Shown: piece by piece, positions 9,478 to 17,542 of the stretch | Layout of the letters: every line of letters starts with the position of its first letter | Numbering within the stretch: position 1 is the first letter of the stretch | Origin: Clostridia bacterium | Lineage (GTDB): Bacteria; Bacillota; Clostridia; Christensenellales; UMGS416 | Length of the DNA stretch: 64,000 bases | Assembly (NCBI GenBank): GCA_016938675.1 | Contig: JAFGUF010000012.1 | Span: 119,578-183,577, forward strand | Direction of reading: 5' to 3' | Notes under the pieces: model-generated | What the model was told of the DNA's origin: nothing | Seen by the model: only the letters and a program-made list of their open reading frames with translations | Database searches by the model: none | Program-made: the position numbers and the translations under genes

Positions 9478-9511
9478 AAAAAAAGTGCACCAATGGTATG
9501 ATTCAGTGCAC
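9478..9511 (-). terminator. Possible attenuating terminator between the kinase and exporter genes
   Basis: Minus-strand GTGCAC arms (9506-9511 and 9485-9490) enclose a 15-base loop and are followed by seven T. The stem is only six pairs, so it may give partial termination. Confidence 0.5.
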
Positions 9512-9523
9512 AGGATGCTAAAA

Positions 9524-10255
9524 TTATAGTGGCAGCAGTATTTCCGTTGCGAATACGCCGGGCTCATTCTGCCTGTTTATGTACCCGTCATATTTTTTTA
9601 CAGTGGTGTCCACCCGCCTTAATCCGTGCCCGTGCATAGCGCCGCCCTTTCTAGAGACAAATATTTGTGTATCGTTGCGCTTTTTTTCAGCTGTGGAGTT
9701 GGCTACGGAGATGTAGAACTGCTGTTTGAGCCTGCCGATATATATCCTGATGAATCTATCTTCAGGGTTTTCTATTTCATTGCACGCGTCAATAGCGTTA
9801 TCTATCAAATTGCCTATTATGACGCACAGGTCAACATCTGATACGTTTATCTTCTTGTCTGCCTGCGCCTTTACGTTCACCTTGATTTTGCGGCTCTCGG
9901 CCAGGCTGACCTTGCTGTTTAGTATGGCGTCCACCATCACGTTACCCGTTTTTATTCTAGTGTCCACTTTTTCTAGGTCTACATCCAGCGCTCCTAGGTA
10001 TTGATCAAGCTCACTGTATTGCTTCAGAGCCATATGCGCCTTCATTGTCTGTATATGGTTGTGATAATCATGCCGCCAGCCACGCATAGTCTGGTATATG
10101 TTTTTCACTTCATCATAGTGGCGCTCAACCTGCTGCTTGAACTGCAGCCCTGCTCCTTGCTCAATGCGTTTTTTTATAATTATGAGCGCAATAATAAAGG
10201 CCGCTGCAAAGGCAAAAAATGCTATAATATATGGCAGCATAGATTTGATTATCAT
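9524..10255 (-). CDS. GHKL sensor histidine kinase (AgrC/NatK-like)
   Basis: 243 residues with one N-terminal membrane helix (about residues 6-28), almost no extracellular part, a short helical linker, the H-box GWRHDYHNH with phospho-acceptor H62, then a GHKL ATPase domain with the N-box IIGNLIDNAIDAC (N149, N153) and a GHGL glycine box near the C-terminus. The family normally has six or so membrane helices; this short form may sense through the membrane or through the ABC exporter next to it. It overlaps the regulator gene by four bases (ATGA), so the pair is translationally coupled. Confidence 0.88.
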   Translation of the reverse strand: MIIKSMLPYIIAFFAFAAAFIIALIIIKKRIEQGAGLQFKQQVERHYDEVKNIYQTMRGWRHDYHNHIQTMKAHMALKQYSELDQYLGALDVDLEKVDTRIKTGNVMVDAILNSKVSLAESRKIKVNVKAQADKKINVSDVDLCVIIGNLIDNAIDACNEIENPEDRFIRIYIGRLKQQFYISVANSTAEKKRNDTQIFVSRKGGAMHGHGLRRVDTTVKKYDGYINRQNEPGVFATEILLPL

Positions 10256-10953
10256 AGTTTACTAATACCTTTATAATATGATATGAACGCCTCGTTCACC
10301 TCTTTATATTTCGCCCTGCTTACAGGTATGCTTTTTCCGTTATCCAATATTATTTCTTCCTTCTTTATCTGCTTTACAGCGCTTAGATTGACTATATATG
10401 ACCGGTGACAGAACATAAAGCCCTCGCCCAATTCCCTATAAAACGCTGTTATGCCCTGCTTCAAAGTAAAGTCTTTGTTTTCAGTGGCCACTACTATGTA
10501 GTGAGCCTGCGCCTCGACATACATAATAGAACTCCGAGGCACTTTTGTGTCGTTTATTATTATATATTTTTCTGCTTTTTTGATCTCATTGTATGCGCTT
10601 TCCATGCAGGAAAAAAGCTTCTCCTTATCAACCGGCTTTAGCAGGTAATGCAGCGCGTTTACATCGTAGCCCTCAAAAACATAATCCTTTACTGCGGTTA
10701 TAAATATTATTACGACGTCATCCTTTTGCTCACGCAATTTTTTCGCCAGCTCTATGCCTGTCATTTTGTCCATCTGTATGTCCAAAAGCAGCACATCAAA
10801 GGGATGCTCATCCTCCTTGGAAAAAAGAAAAGCCTCCGCGCTCAAATAGCACTGAACCTCCGTTTTTATCTCCATTCCCTCCGCCCATTGCCTAACCAAA
10901 TTATCAAGCAAATTTGCGTGCGCTCTATTATCTTCGCATATTCCTATCCGCAT
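10252..10953 (-). CDS. LytTR-family response regulator (AgrA-like)
   Basis: 233 residues. The receiver domain has the acidic pocket E7-D8, phospho-acceptor D58 (LLLDIQM), T86 and K106. From about residue 130 a LytTR DNA-binding domain follows, with the diagnostic segments SSIMYVEAQAHYI, FCHRSYIVNL and IPVSRAKYKEV. It is first in the operon with its cognate kinase and probably controls the exporter behind it. Its promoter region carries a 17-bp palindrome just upstream of the -35 box. No AgrB/AgrD-like genes are nearby. Confidence 0.92.
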   Translation of the reverse strand: MRIGICEDNRAHANLLDNLVRQWAEGMEIKTEVQCYLSAEAFLFSKEDEHPFDVLLLDIQMDKMTGIELAKKLREQKDDVVIIFITAVKDYVFEGYDVNALHYLLKPVDKEKLFSCMESAYNEIKKAEKYIIINDTKVPRSSIMYVEAQAHYIVVATENKDFTLKQGITAFYRELGEGFMFCHRSYIVNLSAVKQIKKEEIILDNGKSIPVSRAKYKEVNEAFISYYKGISKL

Positions 10954-10985
10954 TTTGTAATCCTGTATTCAAAGTATTTTATATA

Positions 10986-11034
10986 ATTATACCAGTATGC
11001 GCCGCAATGTAAAGCCACTGTGACTATATCACAG
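10986..11034 (-). promoter_or_regulatory. Promoter of the two-component/ABC operon with an upstream palindrome
   Basis: Minus strand: TTTACA (11008-11013), a 16-base spacer and TATAAT (10986-10991). Directly upstream of the -35 box is the inverted repeat CTGTGA-N5-TCACAG at 11018-11034, placed where an activator would bind. The binding protein is unknown. Confidence 0.6.
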
Positions 11035-11074
11035 AATTTAGCCTCCGTATGCGATAAGGTGAATATGCAGATAA

Positions 11075-11098
11075 ATTAATTATTCTGTTTTAATTAAT
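11075..11098 (+). promoter_or_regulatory. AT-rich inverted repeat upstream of the peroxidase gene
   Basis: ATTAATTA (11075-11082) and TAATTAAT (11091-11098) form a perfect eight-base dyad with an eight-base spacer, about 55 bases before the peroxidase start. It could be an operator, but AT-rich dyads of this size also arise by chance. Confidence 0.35.
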
Positions 11099-11152
11099 AA
11101 AATAAGGCTTAATTAAAAAGTACATAACCCTTAAAGGAAAGGACGTATCATT

Positions 11153-11629
11153 ATGAATATATATGAAAGCGGCCTGAAGGCCGAGAATATGAACGGAGAG
11201 AACGTAGATTTCTCACAATACAAAGGAAAAGTGCTGCTGGTTGTCAATACCGCCAGCAAGTGCGGATATACAAAGCAGTTTGCAGGGCTTGAGGAAGTAT
11301 ATAAAAAATACAAAGATAAGGACTTCTTAATTCTGGGATTTCCTTGCAATCAGTTCGCCGGGCAGGATCCGGGAACGGACGAGGAGATATTGAGCTTCTG
11401 CCAGGTCAATTACGGCGTAAGCTTCCCAATGTTTAAGAAGCTGAAAGTGAACGGCCCTGAAAGGCATGAGCTGTATAAATACCTATTGGCAAATAACCCG
11501 GTAAGCTCCAACAGGATAAAGTGGAACTTTGAAAAATTCCTCATTGACAGAGATGGAAATATCGTAAACAGGTATATCTCCAAGGACACACCGGAAGATA
11601 TAGCCCCTGCTATTGAAAAGCTGCTTTAA
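11153..11629 (+). CDS. Glutathione peroxidase family protein, cysteine type
   Basis: A 158-residue thiol peroxidase of the GPx/BtuE/BsaA family. It reduces hydrogen peroxide or lipid hydroperoxides, in bacteria usually with thioredoxin rather than glutathione. Visible motifs are NTASKCGYT with peroxidatic C37 (codon TGC, so cysteine and not selenocysteine), GFPCNQF with the catalytic glutamine, and KWNFEKFL with the catalytic tryptophan. A C at the CNQF position and a second at FCQV are candidates for resolving residues. The gene stands alone, divergent from the two-component operon, with its own terminator. Confidence 0.95.
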   Translation: MNIYESGLKAENMNGENVDFSQYKGKVLLVVNTASKCGYTKQFAGLEEVYKKYKDKDFLILGFPCNQFAGQDPGTDEEILSFCQVNYGVSFPMFKKLKVNGPERHELYKYLLANNPVSSNRIKWNFEKFLIDRDGNIVNRYISKDTPEDIAPAIEKLL

Positions 11630-11645
11630 AATAAAATATCATTAT

Positions 11646-11679
11646 GTGCCAAGCCTTATGGCTTGGCATGTATTATTTT
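11646..11679 (+). terminator. Terminator of the peroxidase gene
   Basis: Nine perfect pairs (11647-11655 with 11660-11668) and a TTAT loop, followed by a T-rich but interrupted tail. Confidence 0.8.
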
Positions 11680-11702
11680 AAGAAAATGGGTAAAAACTAT
11701 TT

Positions 11703-11925
11703 CTAAACCCTCTACCCTTATAATAAATGGCTGCGCCCATAACAACCCAAAGGCCGAAAGTTAAAAAATAAATAATGAGCTCAGTTGAAAAATGAATTTA
11801 TTCTCCGATAAGCCTCCCATGTAAGGGGACGGCAAGCACGTCTGCGAAGCAGGCTGCGATGAGCGAAAGTTACTTTGAAAAAGTGACGAAAGCCAGCCAA
11901 GCGGAGCTTGACGGAGGGGTTTGAT
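11703..11925. repeat. Mosaic intergenic repeat, copy B (inverted)
   Basis: This occupies most of the 350-base gap before the next gene. Relative to copy A the modules are inverted: R4 at 11703-11749, R1 at 11804-11869, which matches 5409-5473 almost base for base on the other strand, and R3 at about 11873-11923. Module R2 is absent. An open frame through 11908-11979 is only repeat sequence read in phase with the next gene. Confidence 0.85.
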
Positions 11926-11979
11926 TTAGAAATACTTACACTCTTGCAATATCAAAATTCAATTACAGAAGGAGAATTT

Positions 11980-13008
11980 ATGGAAAACAAAAAGACATTT
12001 AATTTAAAAAAGACAGTAATCGCGGCGCTGACCGCATCGGTTATACTTACCGTACTTGTATACTTAACTTCCCTTACACTGGGAAGATTCACATCAACGC
12101 TTTTGGAGGATAAGGGCGCAGCATGGTACTACTGGAAGCTGCCGGAAGCCAGCCTATGGGCGACGATTACGGCGTGGGGGCTATACGCCGCTCACCAGAT
12201 AACTGCATGGTATTTAGTATATAAAATCAGCAAACAGCCCCAAAGCGAAAAAGGAAAGGCCAGCAGGCTTAATGTAATATTCCTTGTTGTCAACGCGGTC
12301 TTCATCCTGCTGCATATTGCTCAGACAATGCTATTTTATGATGGTCTGGCACAACAGGTTCCGGTTATGTCATCTCAGGGTTCAGTTATTGTAATGCTGG
12401 TTATGATACTGATACTTATGAATTCCCGCAGGGGAATATTCTTCGGCAAGAAAGTGAAGCTGCCAAAGGAAGCCGTCGGCTGGGTATTCAAAAGCCATGG
12501 TTTCTATATAGCATGGGCGGTTGTTTATACATTCTGGTTCCACCCTGCGGAGGGCACACTTGGGCATTTAATGGGATTTTTCTACTTGTTCATGCTGTTC
12601 ACCCAGATGTCATTGGCAGGCACAAGATTTCACAATGATACAAAATGGGTAACTGTGCTTGAAGTTTACGTTGCAGTCCACGGCGCAATTGTAGCCATCG
12701 AGGCGGCAAACGGCATGTGGCCGATGTTCTTCTTCGGATTTATGATGATGTTCGTCGTCACTGCGCTTTATGGGCTCACTAAAAAGAAGGGCATAATCCT
12801 TGCTATAAGCATTGCATACATACTGCTTGCGCTGCTGGTTTTCAGCGGGGTGCTGGGCAATGATAATACCCTTGCAGATATCCATCAAGTAACGTGGATT
12901 CCCATAATTCTATACGCTCTGGTCTTTGTGCTAATCGGCCTTTATCAGGCGGCGTATCTATTGTTCGGGCGAAAACAGAAAAAAGCTGAACTGGAAACTG
13001 ACAACTAA
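11980..13008 (+). CDS. Multi-pass membrane protein of unknown function
   Basis: 342 residues with about nine or ten hydrophobic helices and short loops. I do not recognise the family. ATG 11980 is chosen because AAGGAG lies five bases upstream; the 24 further in-frame residues come from the neighbouring repeat element. There is a long helix after a basic NLKKT start, several helices rich in Phe, Met and Trp, and a lysine-rich C-terminal tail (GRKQKKAE) that places the tail in the cytoplasm. No catalytic motifs are visible. Single gene with its own terminator. Confidence 0.75.
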   Translation: MENKKTFNLKKTVIAALTASVILTVLVYLTSLTLGRFTSTLLEDKGAAWYYWKLPEASLWATITAWGLYAAHQITAWYLVYKISKQPQSEKGKASRLNVIFLVVNAVFILLHIAQTMLFYDGLAQQVPVMSSQGSVIVMLVMILILMNSRRGIFFGKKVKLPKEAVGWVFKSHGFYIAWAVVYTFWFHPAEGTLGHLMGFFYLFMLFTQMSLAGTRFHNDTKWVTVLEVYVAVHGAIVAIEAANGMWPMFFFGFMMMFVVTALYGLTKKKGIILAISIAYILLALLVFSGVLGNDNTLADIHQVTWIPIILYALVFVLIGLYQAAYLLFGRKQKKAELETDN

Positions 13009-13030
13009 CTTTCTTCTATTCTTATTCCTT

Positions 13031-13063
13031 AAAAAAGGGCGGATTAATCTCTGCTCTTTTTTT
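13031..13063 (+). terminator. Terminator after the membrane protein
   Basis: An A-rich stem (13031-13043 with 13050-13062) with two G-T wobbles, a six-base loop and a seven-base T run. It reads in both directions. Confidence 0.65.
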
Positions 13064-13254
13064 ATTGATATATCTATTCCCTCGGCCGCAAGCAAAGCGT
13101 TATCTTAATATACCGCAGAGGATGAGAGCGACCTGGAGAGCCGCAAAAATCAGAAAAGTATATTCTCGTAACCGGTTGCGAAAATCCTGAATTAATGGTA
13201 TTCTATATCATAAATACTACAAAAAATTATCTTGCAAATGAAAGGTAGGATATT

Positions 13255-15489
13255 ATGCTTAAGAAGAAGGGACTCATATTCATTTTATTTATTTTTGTGT
13301 TTTTCAACCTGCTCTATGGCTGCACGGACACAAAACCGGAAGTAATAGAAACCACTCCTATTGAGACGGCTGCCCCAACGGAGGCTCCCATCGTTATGGA
13401 GGATAACGCCAATGAAATAATAACCAACGGAGACTTCTCTCAGGGCTATCATGCATGGGGCCTATACACCGAGGGAACGGGATGCGAATTCGGCCCGTCA
13501 AACGGATCGGCATTTATCCCAATCAAAGGAACAGGAAACGTGGAATGGGGAGTGCAGATGTTCCAGGACGGAATCCTCCTGACCCGCGACTGCACATACA
13601 CGCTGAAATTCGACATTAAATCCGAAGTAGAAAGAACGGCTAAGGTTCGCGTGCAGCTGAATGCATCGCCCTACACAGGATACATAGAAGAGGTCATTAC
13701 AATCCCGGCAGGCGATGAGTTCACAACATATGAGTTCGACTTCACTATGGAGCAATTCACAGACCCAGCAGGCAGGCTGGTTTTCAACCTCGGCAAATTC
13801 GAGGGTGAAGAACTGGAAGCCCATGATGTGGAGATTGACAACGTTTCTCTTGTAATAACCTCCGGCGAGCAAGCGACATTTGATTTGGGAGAAAGAGAAA
13901 TAAACAATATCAAGATAAATCAGATAGGCTACATGCCCGAAAACAGAAAAGTAGCGCTTATAAGCGATATATCAGATGCTGATGAATTCAGAGTAGTATC
14001 ATCAGACGGCGCAGTAGTATACACAGGCACTATGAGCGACGCGAAGGATAACCCCGCAAGCGGCGAGAGCACACGGATAGCCGACTTCTCTGAAGTAACA
14101 GCAGAAGGCACATATCATATTGAAATAGATAACCATGATAATTCATATGACTTTGTAATATCAGAGAATGTATATTCCGATGTGTCGGCAGCAGTGCTTA
14201 AAATGTTCTACTATCAAAGGTGCGGCATGGAGCTGACCGAGGATTACATCGGCGACTTCGCCCACGGCGCATGCCACACTACAGAAGCAATTGTCTTCGG
14301 CACGGAGGATAAATTCCAGGATGTATCCGGCGGCTGGCACGACGCAGGCGACTTCGGCAGGTATGTAACTCCTGCCTCAAAAGCTGTAATTGACCTGCTG
14401 CTTGCCTATGAGCGCAGTCCGGAGAGCTTCACTGACGATACCGATATCCCCGAGCATGGCAACGGCATTGCAGATATCTTGGATGAAGCAAAGTATGAAA
14501 TCGACTTCCTATTAAAGATGCAGGATGCTGAAACAGGCGGCGTATACCACAAGGTGACAACCAAAATATTCTCCGGCGTAAGCATGCCCGATGAATCCAC
14601 CGAGCAGCTCATTCTATCCCCAATATCGGCGGAGGCCACTGCAGACTTCGCTGCAGTTATGGCCAAGGCTTCGCTGGTATACAGCCAGATAGATGCTGCC
14701 TTCTCGGCAGAATGCCTCAATAAAGCAGAGCTTGCATGGCAATGGCTGGCGGCAAATCCCAACGAGCAGAAATTCTCCAACCCCTCAGGCATAGAGACAG
14801 GCGAATATGGCGACTTCAACTCCATGGATGAAAGATTCTGGGCAGCGGCGGAGCTATACAAGGCCACAGGAAAAGCAGAATACCACGACTTTCTAAAGAG
14901 CGGAAAAATAAGAAAAGGCCTCGGATGGAAGGACATGGGTTACTACGGATTGATATCATACCTTAGCCTGCCTGAAAATATGCGCGACGCAGAGCTTTAT
15001 GATGAGATGCTGGCATTCCTGCTGGATGATGCTGACGGACTGCTGGAGTTAACAGCGGAGGAAGCATACGAGATATCCCTCGCTGATGATGACTATGTAT
15101 GGGGCAGCAATATGGTGGTTGCAAACAACGCAATGCTTCTGCTCATCGCCAACGACTATAGCCCGAACCCCGCATACGTAACGGCGGCATACGAGCACCT
15201 CAACTATCTGCTGGGCAAGAATGCACTGGGCCTAAGCTACATTACAGGCTTTGGCACAAATCAGGTGTATAATCCTCACCACAGAGTCACACAAACAGTG
15301 CTTAAGGTGTTTGAAGGGCTCGTAATCGGCGGCCCGAACGCCAATCTGGATGACCCATACGCAAGTGTACTGCTGGAAGGTCAGCCTCCTGCGAAGTGCT
15401 ACGCCGACAGCGACCAGAGCTACTCCACCAATGAGATAACTATCTACTGGAATTCTCCGGTTGTATACCTGCTTACCTATTTCGAATAA
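13255..15489 (+). CDS. Secreted GH9 glucanase lipoprotein
   Basis: 744 residues. A lipoprotein signal ends at LLYGC (C23), then comes a Thr/Pro/Glu linker. Next is a carbohydrate-binding CBM4/9-like domain (about 45-200, starting ITNGDFSQGYHAWGL), then the Ig-like domain that precedes the catalytic module in many GH9 enzymes (about 220-305, starting INQIGYMP). The (alpha/alpha)6 GH9 domain has the DVSGGWHDAGDFGRY segment with the catalytic aspartates, a NPHHR motif, and a C-terminal TNEI segment where the acid glutamate sits. It should cleave beta-1,4-linked glucans or related polymers at the cell surface. No dockerin or cohesin is present. Monocistronic, with a strong terminator. Confidence 0.93.
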   Translation: MLKKKGLIFILFIFVFFNLLYGCTDTKPEVIETTPIETAAPTEAPIVMEDNANEIITNGDFSQGYHAWGLYTEGTGCEFGPSNGSAFIPIKGTGNVEWGVQMFQDGILLTRDCTYTLKFDIKSEVERTAKVRVQLNASPYTGYIEEVITIPAGDEFTTYEFDFTMEQFTDPAGRLVFNLGKFEGEELEAHDVEIDNVSLVITSGEQATFDLGEREINNIKINQIGYMPENRKVALISDISDADEFRVVSSDGAVVYTGTMSDAKDNPASGESTRIADFSEVTAEGTYHIEIDNHDNSYDFVISENVYSDVSAAVLKMFYYQRCGMELTEDYIGDFAHGACHTTEAIVFGTEDKFQDVSGGWHDAGDFGRYVTPASKAVIDLLLAYERSPESFTDDTDIPEHGNGIADILDEAKYEIDFLLKMQDAETGGVYHKVTTKIFSGVSMPDESTEQLILSPISAEATADFAAVMAKASLVYSQIDAAFSAECLNKAELAWQWLAANPNEQKFSNPSGIETGEYGDFNSMDERFWAAAELYKATGKAEYHDFLKSGKIRKGLGWKDMGYYGLISYLSLPENMRDAELYDEMLAFLLDDADGLLELTAEEAYEISLADDDYVWGSNMVVANNAMLLLIANDYSPNPAYVTAAYEHLNYLLGKNALGLSYITGFGTNQVYNPHHRVTQTVLKVFEGLVIGGPNANLDDPYASVLLEGQPPAKCYADSDQSYSTNEITIYWNSPVVYLLTYFE

Positions 15490-15503
15490 ACAACAGCAAT
15501 CAA

Positions 15504-15537
15504 AAGAGCCCTTCAAATGGAGGGCTCTTATTTTTAT
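15504..15537. terminator. Bidirectional terminator between the GH9 and HAD genes
   Basis: Nine perfect pairs (15504-15512 with 15521-15529) and an eight-base loop. It has a T-rich tail on the plus strand and TTTT on the minus strand, so it can serve both converging genes. Confidence 0.88.
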
Positions 15538-15550
15538 TATTACATTATAA

Positions 15551-16183
15551 TCACAAGTTTAACTCATACAATTTATCAATTTCATCTACCAGATGGCCAT
15601 AGCCTTGAAATACCATGCTGTTAAGTCCTGCTTCTCTGGCTCCTATTACATTCGCCTCCATGTCATCAATGAATAGGCACTTTTCAGGTTCTATGCCTAC
15701 TTTATTTGCTGCATACTGGTATATACCCAATTCCGGCTTCAAAAGCTGCAAATCACATGAGCATATTGTTTCGTCAAAGTATTTGAAGAGCCCTAATTCA
15801 TCCTTAACATAATCCTTTACTTCAAAATTGATATTCGAAAGCAATGCTACTTTTTTTACCTTGTTTTTTAATGCATTAATGAAATCTATTACCTGCTCAT
15901 TTATATTAGTCCAGCTGCGGCAGTCTTCCCACGCTAATTTGGAAAGCAATTCGTCCCTTAATTCGGTTGAATTGTTCGTCACCATCTGCCAGTATTCTTT
16001 TTTGCCGATTATTCCCCGGTCGTAATCCAAGCGATTAGAAAAATAAGCTTTTAAAAAATCTTCTTCACTCATCTTAGTCAGTTTAATCATATTGTCAACA
16101 TTTTGCTTTTGCTGAGGAAATGAAATAACGCCACCAAAATCAAATATCACGCATTCTATTTTCTTTTTAATATTTGTTTCCAT
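15551..16183 (-). CDS. HAD-superfamily hydrolase
   Basis: 210 residues with the HAD motifs in order: VIFDFGGVIS (motif I; the nucleophile is the first aspartate, and the usual DxD second position is glycine, as in the epoxide hydrolase/YihX-like branch), ALLSNIN (motif II), a lysine in the LLKPE segment (motif III) and CLFIDDMEANV (motif IV). Probably a small-molecule phosphatase, perhaps on a sugar phosphate; the substrate is not predictable. A GGAGG precedes the ATG. Single gene converging on the GH9 gene. Confidence 0.88.
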   Translation of the reverse strand: METNIKKKIECVIFDFGGVISFPQQKQNVDNMIKLTKMSEEDFLKAYFSNRLDYDRGIIGKKEYWQMVTNNSTELRDELLSKLAWEDCRSWTNINEQVIDFINALKNKVKKVALLSNINFEVKDYVKDELGLFKYFDETICSCDLQLLKPELGIYQYAANKVGIEPEKCLFIDDMEANVIGAREAGLNSMVFQGYGHLVDEIDKLYELNL

Positions 16184-16323
16184 TATACCTCCGTTTAATT
16201 AAGCGCTTGACAGCACAAAATGCATCTGCAGCATAGATGCCACACAATACTTTTCAATATGATTCGTTAAATAAATATTTGCAACAGCTATTTGATATAT
16301 GCAGTTGCTTCAGGTTAGTAAAA

Positions 16324-16521
16324 CTATGCTCCTAGGAACTTTAATGCCTCTAAGACAAGGAATACAGGCCAGACTATCACCTTTAGAAAGCCTAGAACAC
16401 CTGTCCAAAAGGTTGCCGCCACAGAAATATAATATATTGCTGCGCCGATAAAACCCATAAAGTAAACCGCGCCTGAGCTTTTTGAGTAATGTTTTACACT
16501 CACTTTGCCGTCTTTTCCCAT
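16324..16521 (-). CDS. Small membrane protein of unknown function
   Basis: 65 residues. The start is ATG 16521, with GAGG nine bases upstream; a GTG fifteen bases earlier is less likely because it overlaps that site. The N-terminus is polar (MGKDGKVSVKHYSKSSG), followed by two hydrophobic segments joined by a short loop (about 19-38 and 42-62). I recall similar short proteins in Clostridia without a known role. No operon partner is close. Confidence 0.65.
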   Translation of the reverse strand: MGKDGKVSVKHYSKSSGAVYFMGFIGAAIYYISVAATFWTGVLGFLKVIVWPVFLVLEALKFLGA

Positions 16522-16670
16522 TATAATATACCTCACTATCTATTTTTTCATCATAAGAAGCAATCTTATCTTCTCATCATATGAAATACAGTCTAATTTA
16601 TCCTACTTATTATAACCTATTTCATCTAGAATATCATCCCATATATCACATTATATTAATGCATACATTC

Positions 16671-16697
16671 AAAGAGCCCACTATTAAGTGAGCTCTT
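16671..16697 (-). terminator. Terminator of the repeat-protein gene
   Basis: The minus-strand stem GAGCTCACTT/AGTGGGCTC type (16671-16697, one mismatch, four-base loop) is followed by only three or four T. It lies 43 bases beyond the stop. Confidence 0.6.
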
Positions 16698-16739
16698 ATT
16701 AAGCTTTTGAATAATTTAAGGAAATGTTTTATTCAGATA

Positions 16740-17456
16740 TCAATTTCTTTTATTATTAAATTTATTCTTCAGGTAGTCTTTATACTCTTCCAACGTCATG
16801 CCCTTTTCCTTCGCCTTGGCTTCCAGATTCACTCGCACCTGCTGCAGGTGGTCGATGTATTCATCCGTTGTCATGCCCTTAGCGGCCGCCTTCTCGGCGA
16901 AGTTTTCCTTTACGCCGCTTAAGTACTGGCTGTATTCTTCCAGTGTCATATTTAGCTGCGCTGCGTTTTCCTCGAATTTCTGTTTTCTGTACTGAAGGTA
17001 TTCTACGTACTCTTCCGTGGTCATCCCCAGCATAGCAGCTCTTTCTTCTATCTGAGCCTGCAGTTCAAGCAGAAATTGTATATACTCCTGCGGCGTCATG
17101 TCTTCAAGCGAAGCCAAGGACTCAAGGTCTTCCTTCCTCTCCTGCAGATAGTCGATATATTCATCGGGTGTCATGCCAAGCATCTGCGCGTTCGCCTGGA
17201 AATCATCCTTCACTCTGATTAAGTATTCCTTGTATTCATCAAGGTCCATGCCTAAGGCGGCAGCCTTTTCTTCCAGCTCGGCCTTTTTCCCTTCGAGATA
17301 TTCAATGTACTCATCGTATGTCATGTTCATCGCCTGTGCCTGCTCCATAAGCTGCGCCTGTATCTGCTCCGGCGTCATCTCCTCGCCGTCCGCGTAGGCC
17401 GCTGTTGCCATCAGCAAAATTATGATTGTCAGCATAGCTGCTAATATTTTTTTCAA
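16740..17456 (-). CDS. Secreted protein made of eight 25-residue helical repeats
   Basis: 238 residues. A signal peptide (about 1-22, ending near AYA) has no lipobox. After a short DGEEMTPEQ lead-in, residues 40-238 are eight tandem repeats of exactly 25 residues (the last has 24) with consensus A-x-x-x-G-M-T-x-x-E-Y-x-x-Y-L-x-x-x-K-x-x-x-E-x-x. Each unit looks like a helix pair: a short EEYxxYL helix and a longer KxxxExxA helix, strongly acidic. Start codon is TTG with AAGGAA seven bases upstream. The protein could be an extracellular binding or spacer solenoid; I do not recognise a named family. It sits next to an acidic lipoprotein gene. Confidence 0.85.
   Translation of the reverse strand: MKKILAAMLTIIILLMATAAYADGEEMTPEQIQAQLMEQAQAMNMTYDEYIEYLEGKKAELEEKAAALGMDLDEYKEYLIRVKDDFQANAQMLGMTPDEYIDYLQERKEDLESLASLEDMTPQEYIQFLLELQAQIEERAAMLGMTTEEYVEYLQYRKQKFEENAAQLNMTLEEYSQYLSGVKENFAEKAAAKGMTTDEYIDHLQQVRVNLEAKAKEKGMTLEEYKDYLKNKFNNKRN
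16743..17339 (-). repeat. In-frame 75-bp tandem repeat (eight units)
   Basis: This is the DNA basis of the 25-residue protein repeats. The unit length is constant with no insertions or deletions, while base identity between units is moderate, so the repeat is old and held by protein-level selection. Confidence 0.85.
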
Positions 17457-17542
17457 AGTTTTTTCCTTTCTCCGGCAGAAGGCTTAATGCCGTTCTTTTA
17501 TCCGGCTAAAAAATATACGTTTTAGTCCTGTATCGCCTGCAA

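Noticed and set aside
5748..10953. A complete Agr-type quorum system
   Set aside because: No AgrB-like membrane protease or AgrD-like peptide frame could be found in or around the operon.
11153..11629. Selenocysteine in the glutathione peroxidase
   Set aside because: The codon at the active site (residue 37) is TGC, not TGA, so it is a plain cysteine enzyme.
11908..11979. 24-codon N-terminal extension of the membrane protein
   Set aside because: It is repeat sequence read in frame; AAGGAG points to ATG 11980.
14406..14936. 176-codon minus-strand frame inside the GH9 gene
   Set aside because: It is antisense to the conserved catalytic domain and its Ser/Ala-rich composition is a codon-shadow effect.
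16743..17339. Regular 75-bp repeats that could suggest a CRISPR array
   Set aside because: The units are contiguous, lie in one reading frame, vary in sequence and have no unique spacers; they encode protein repeats.
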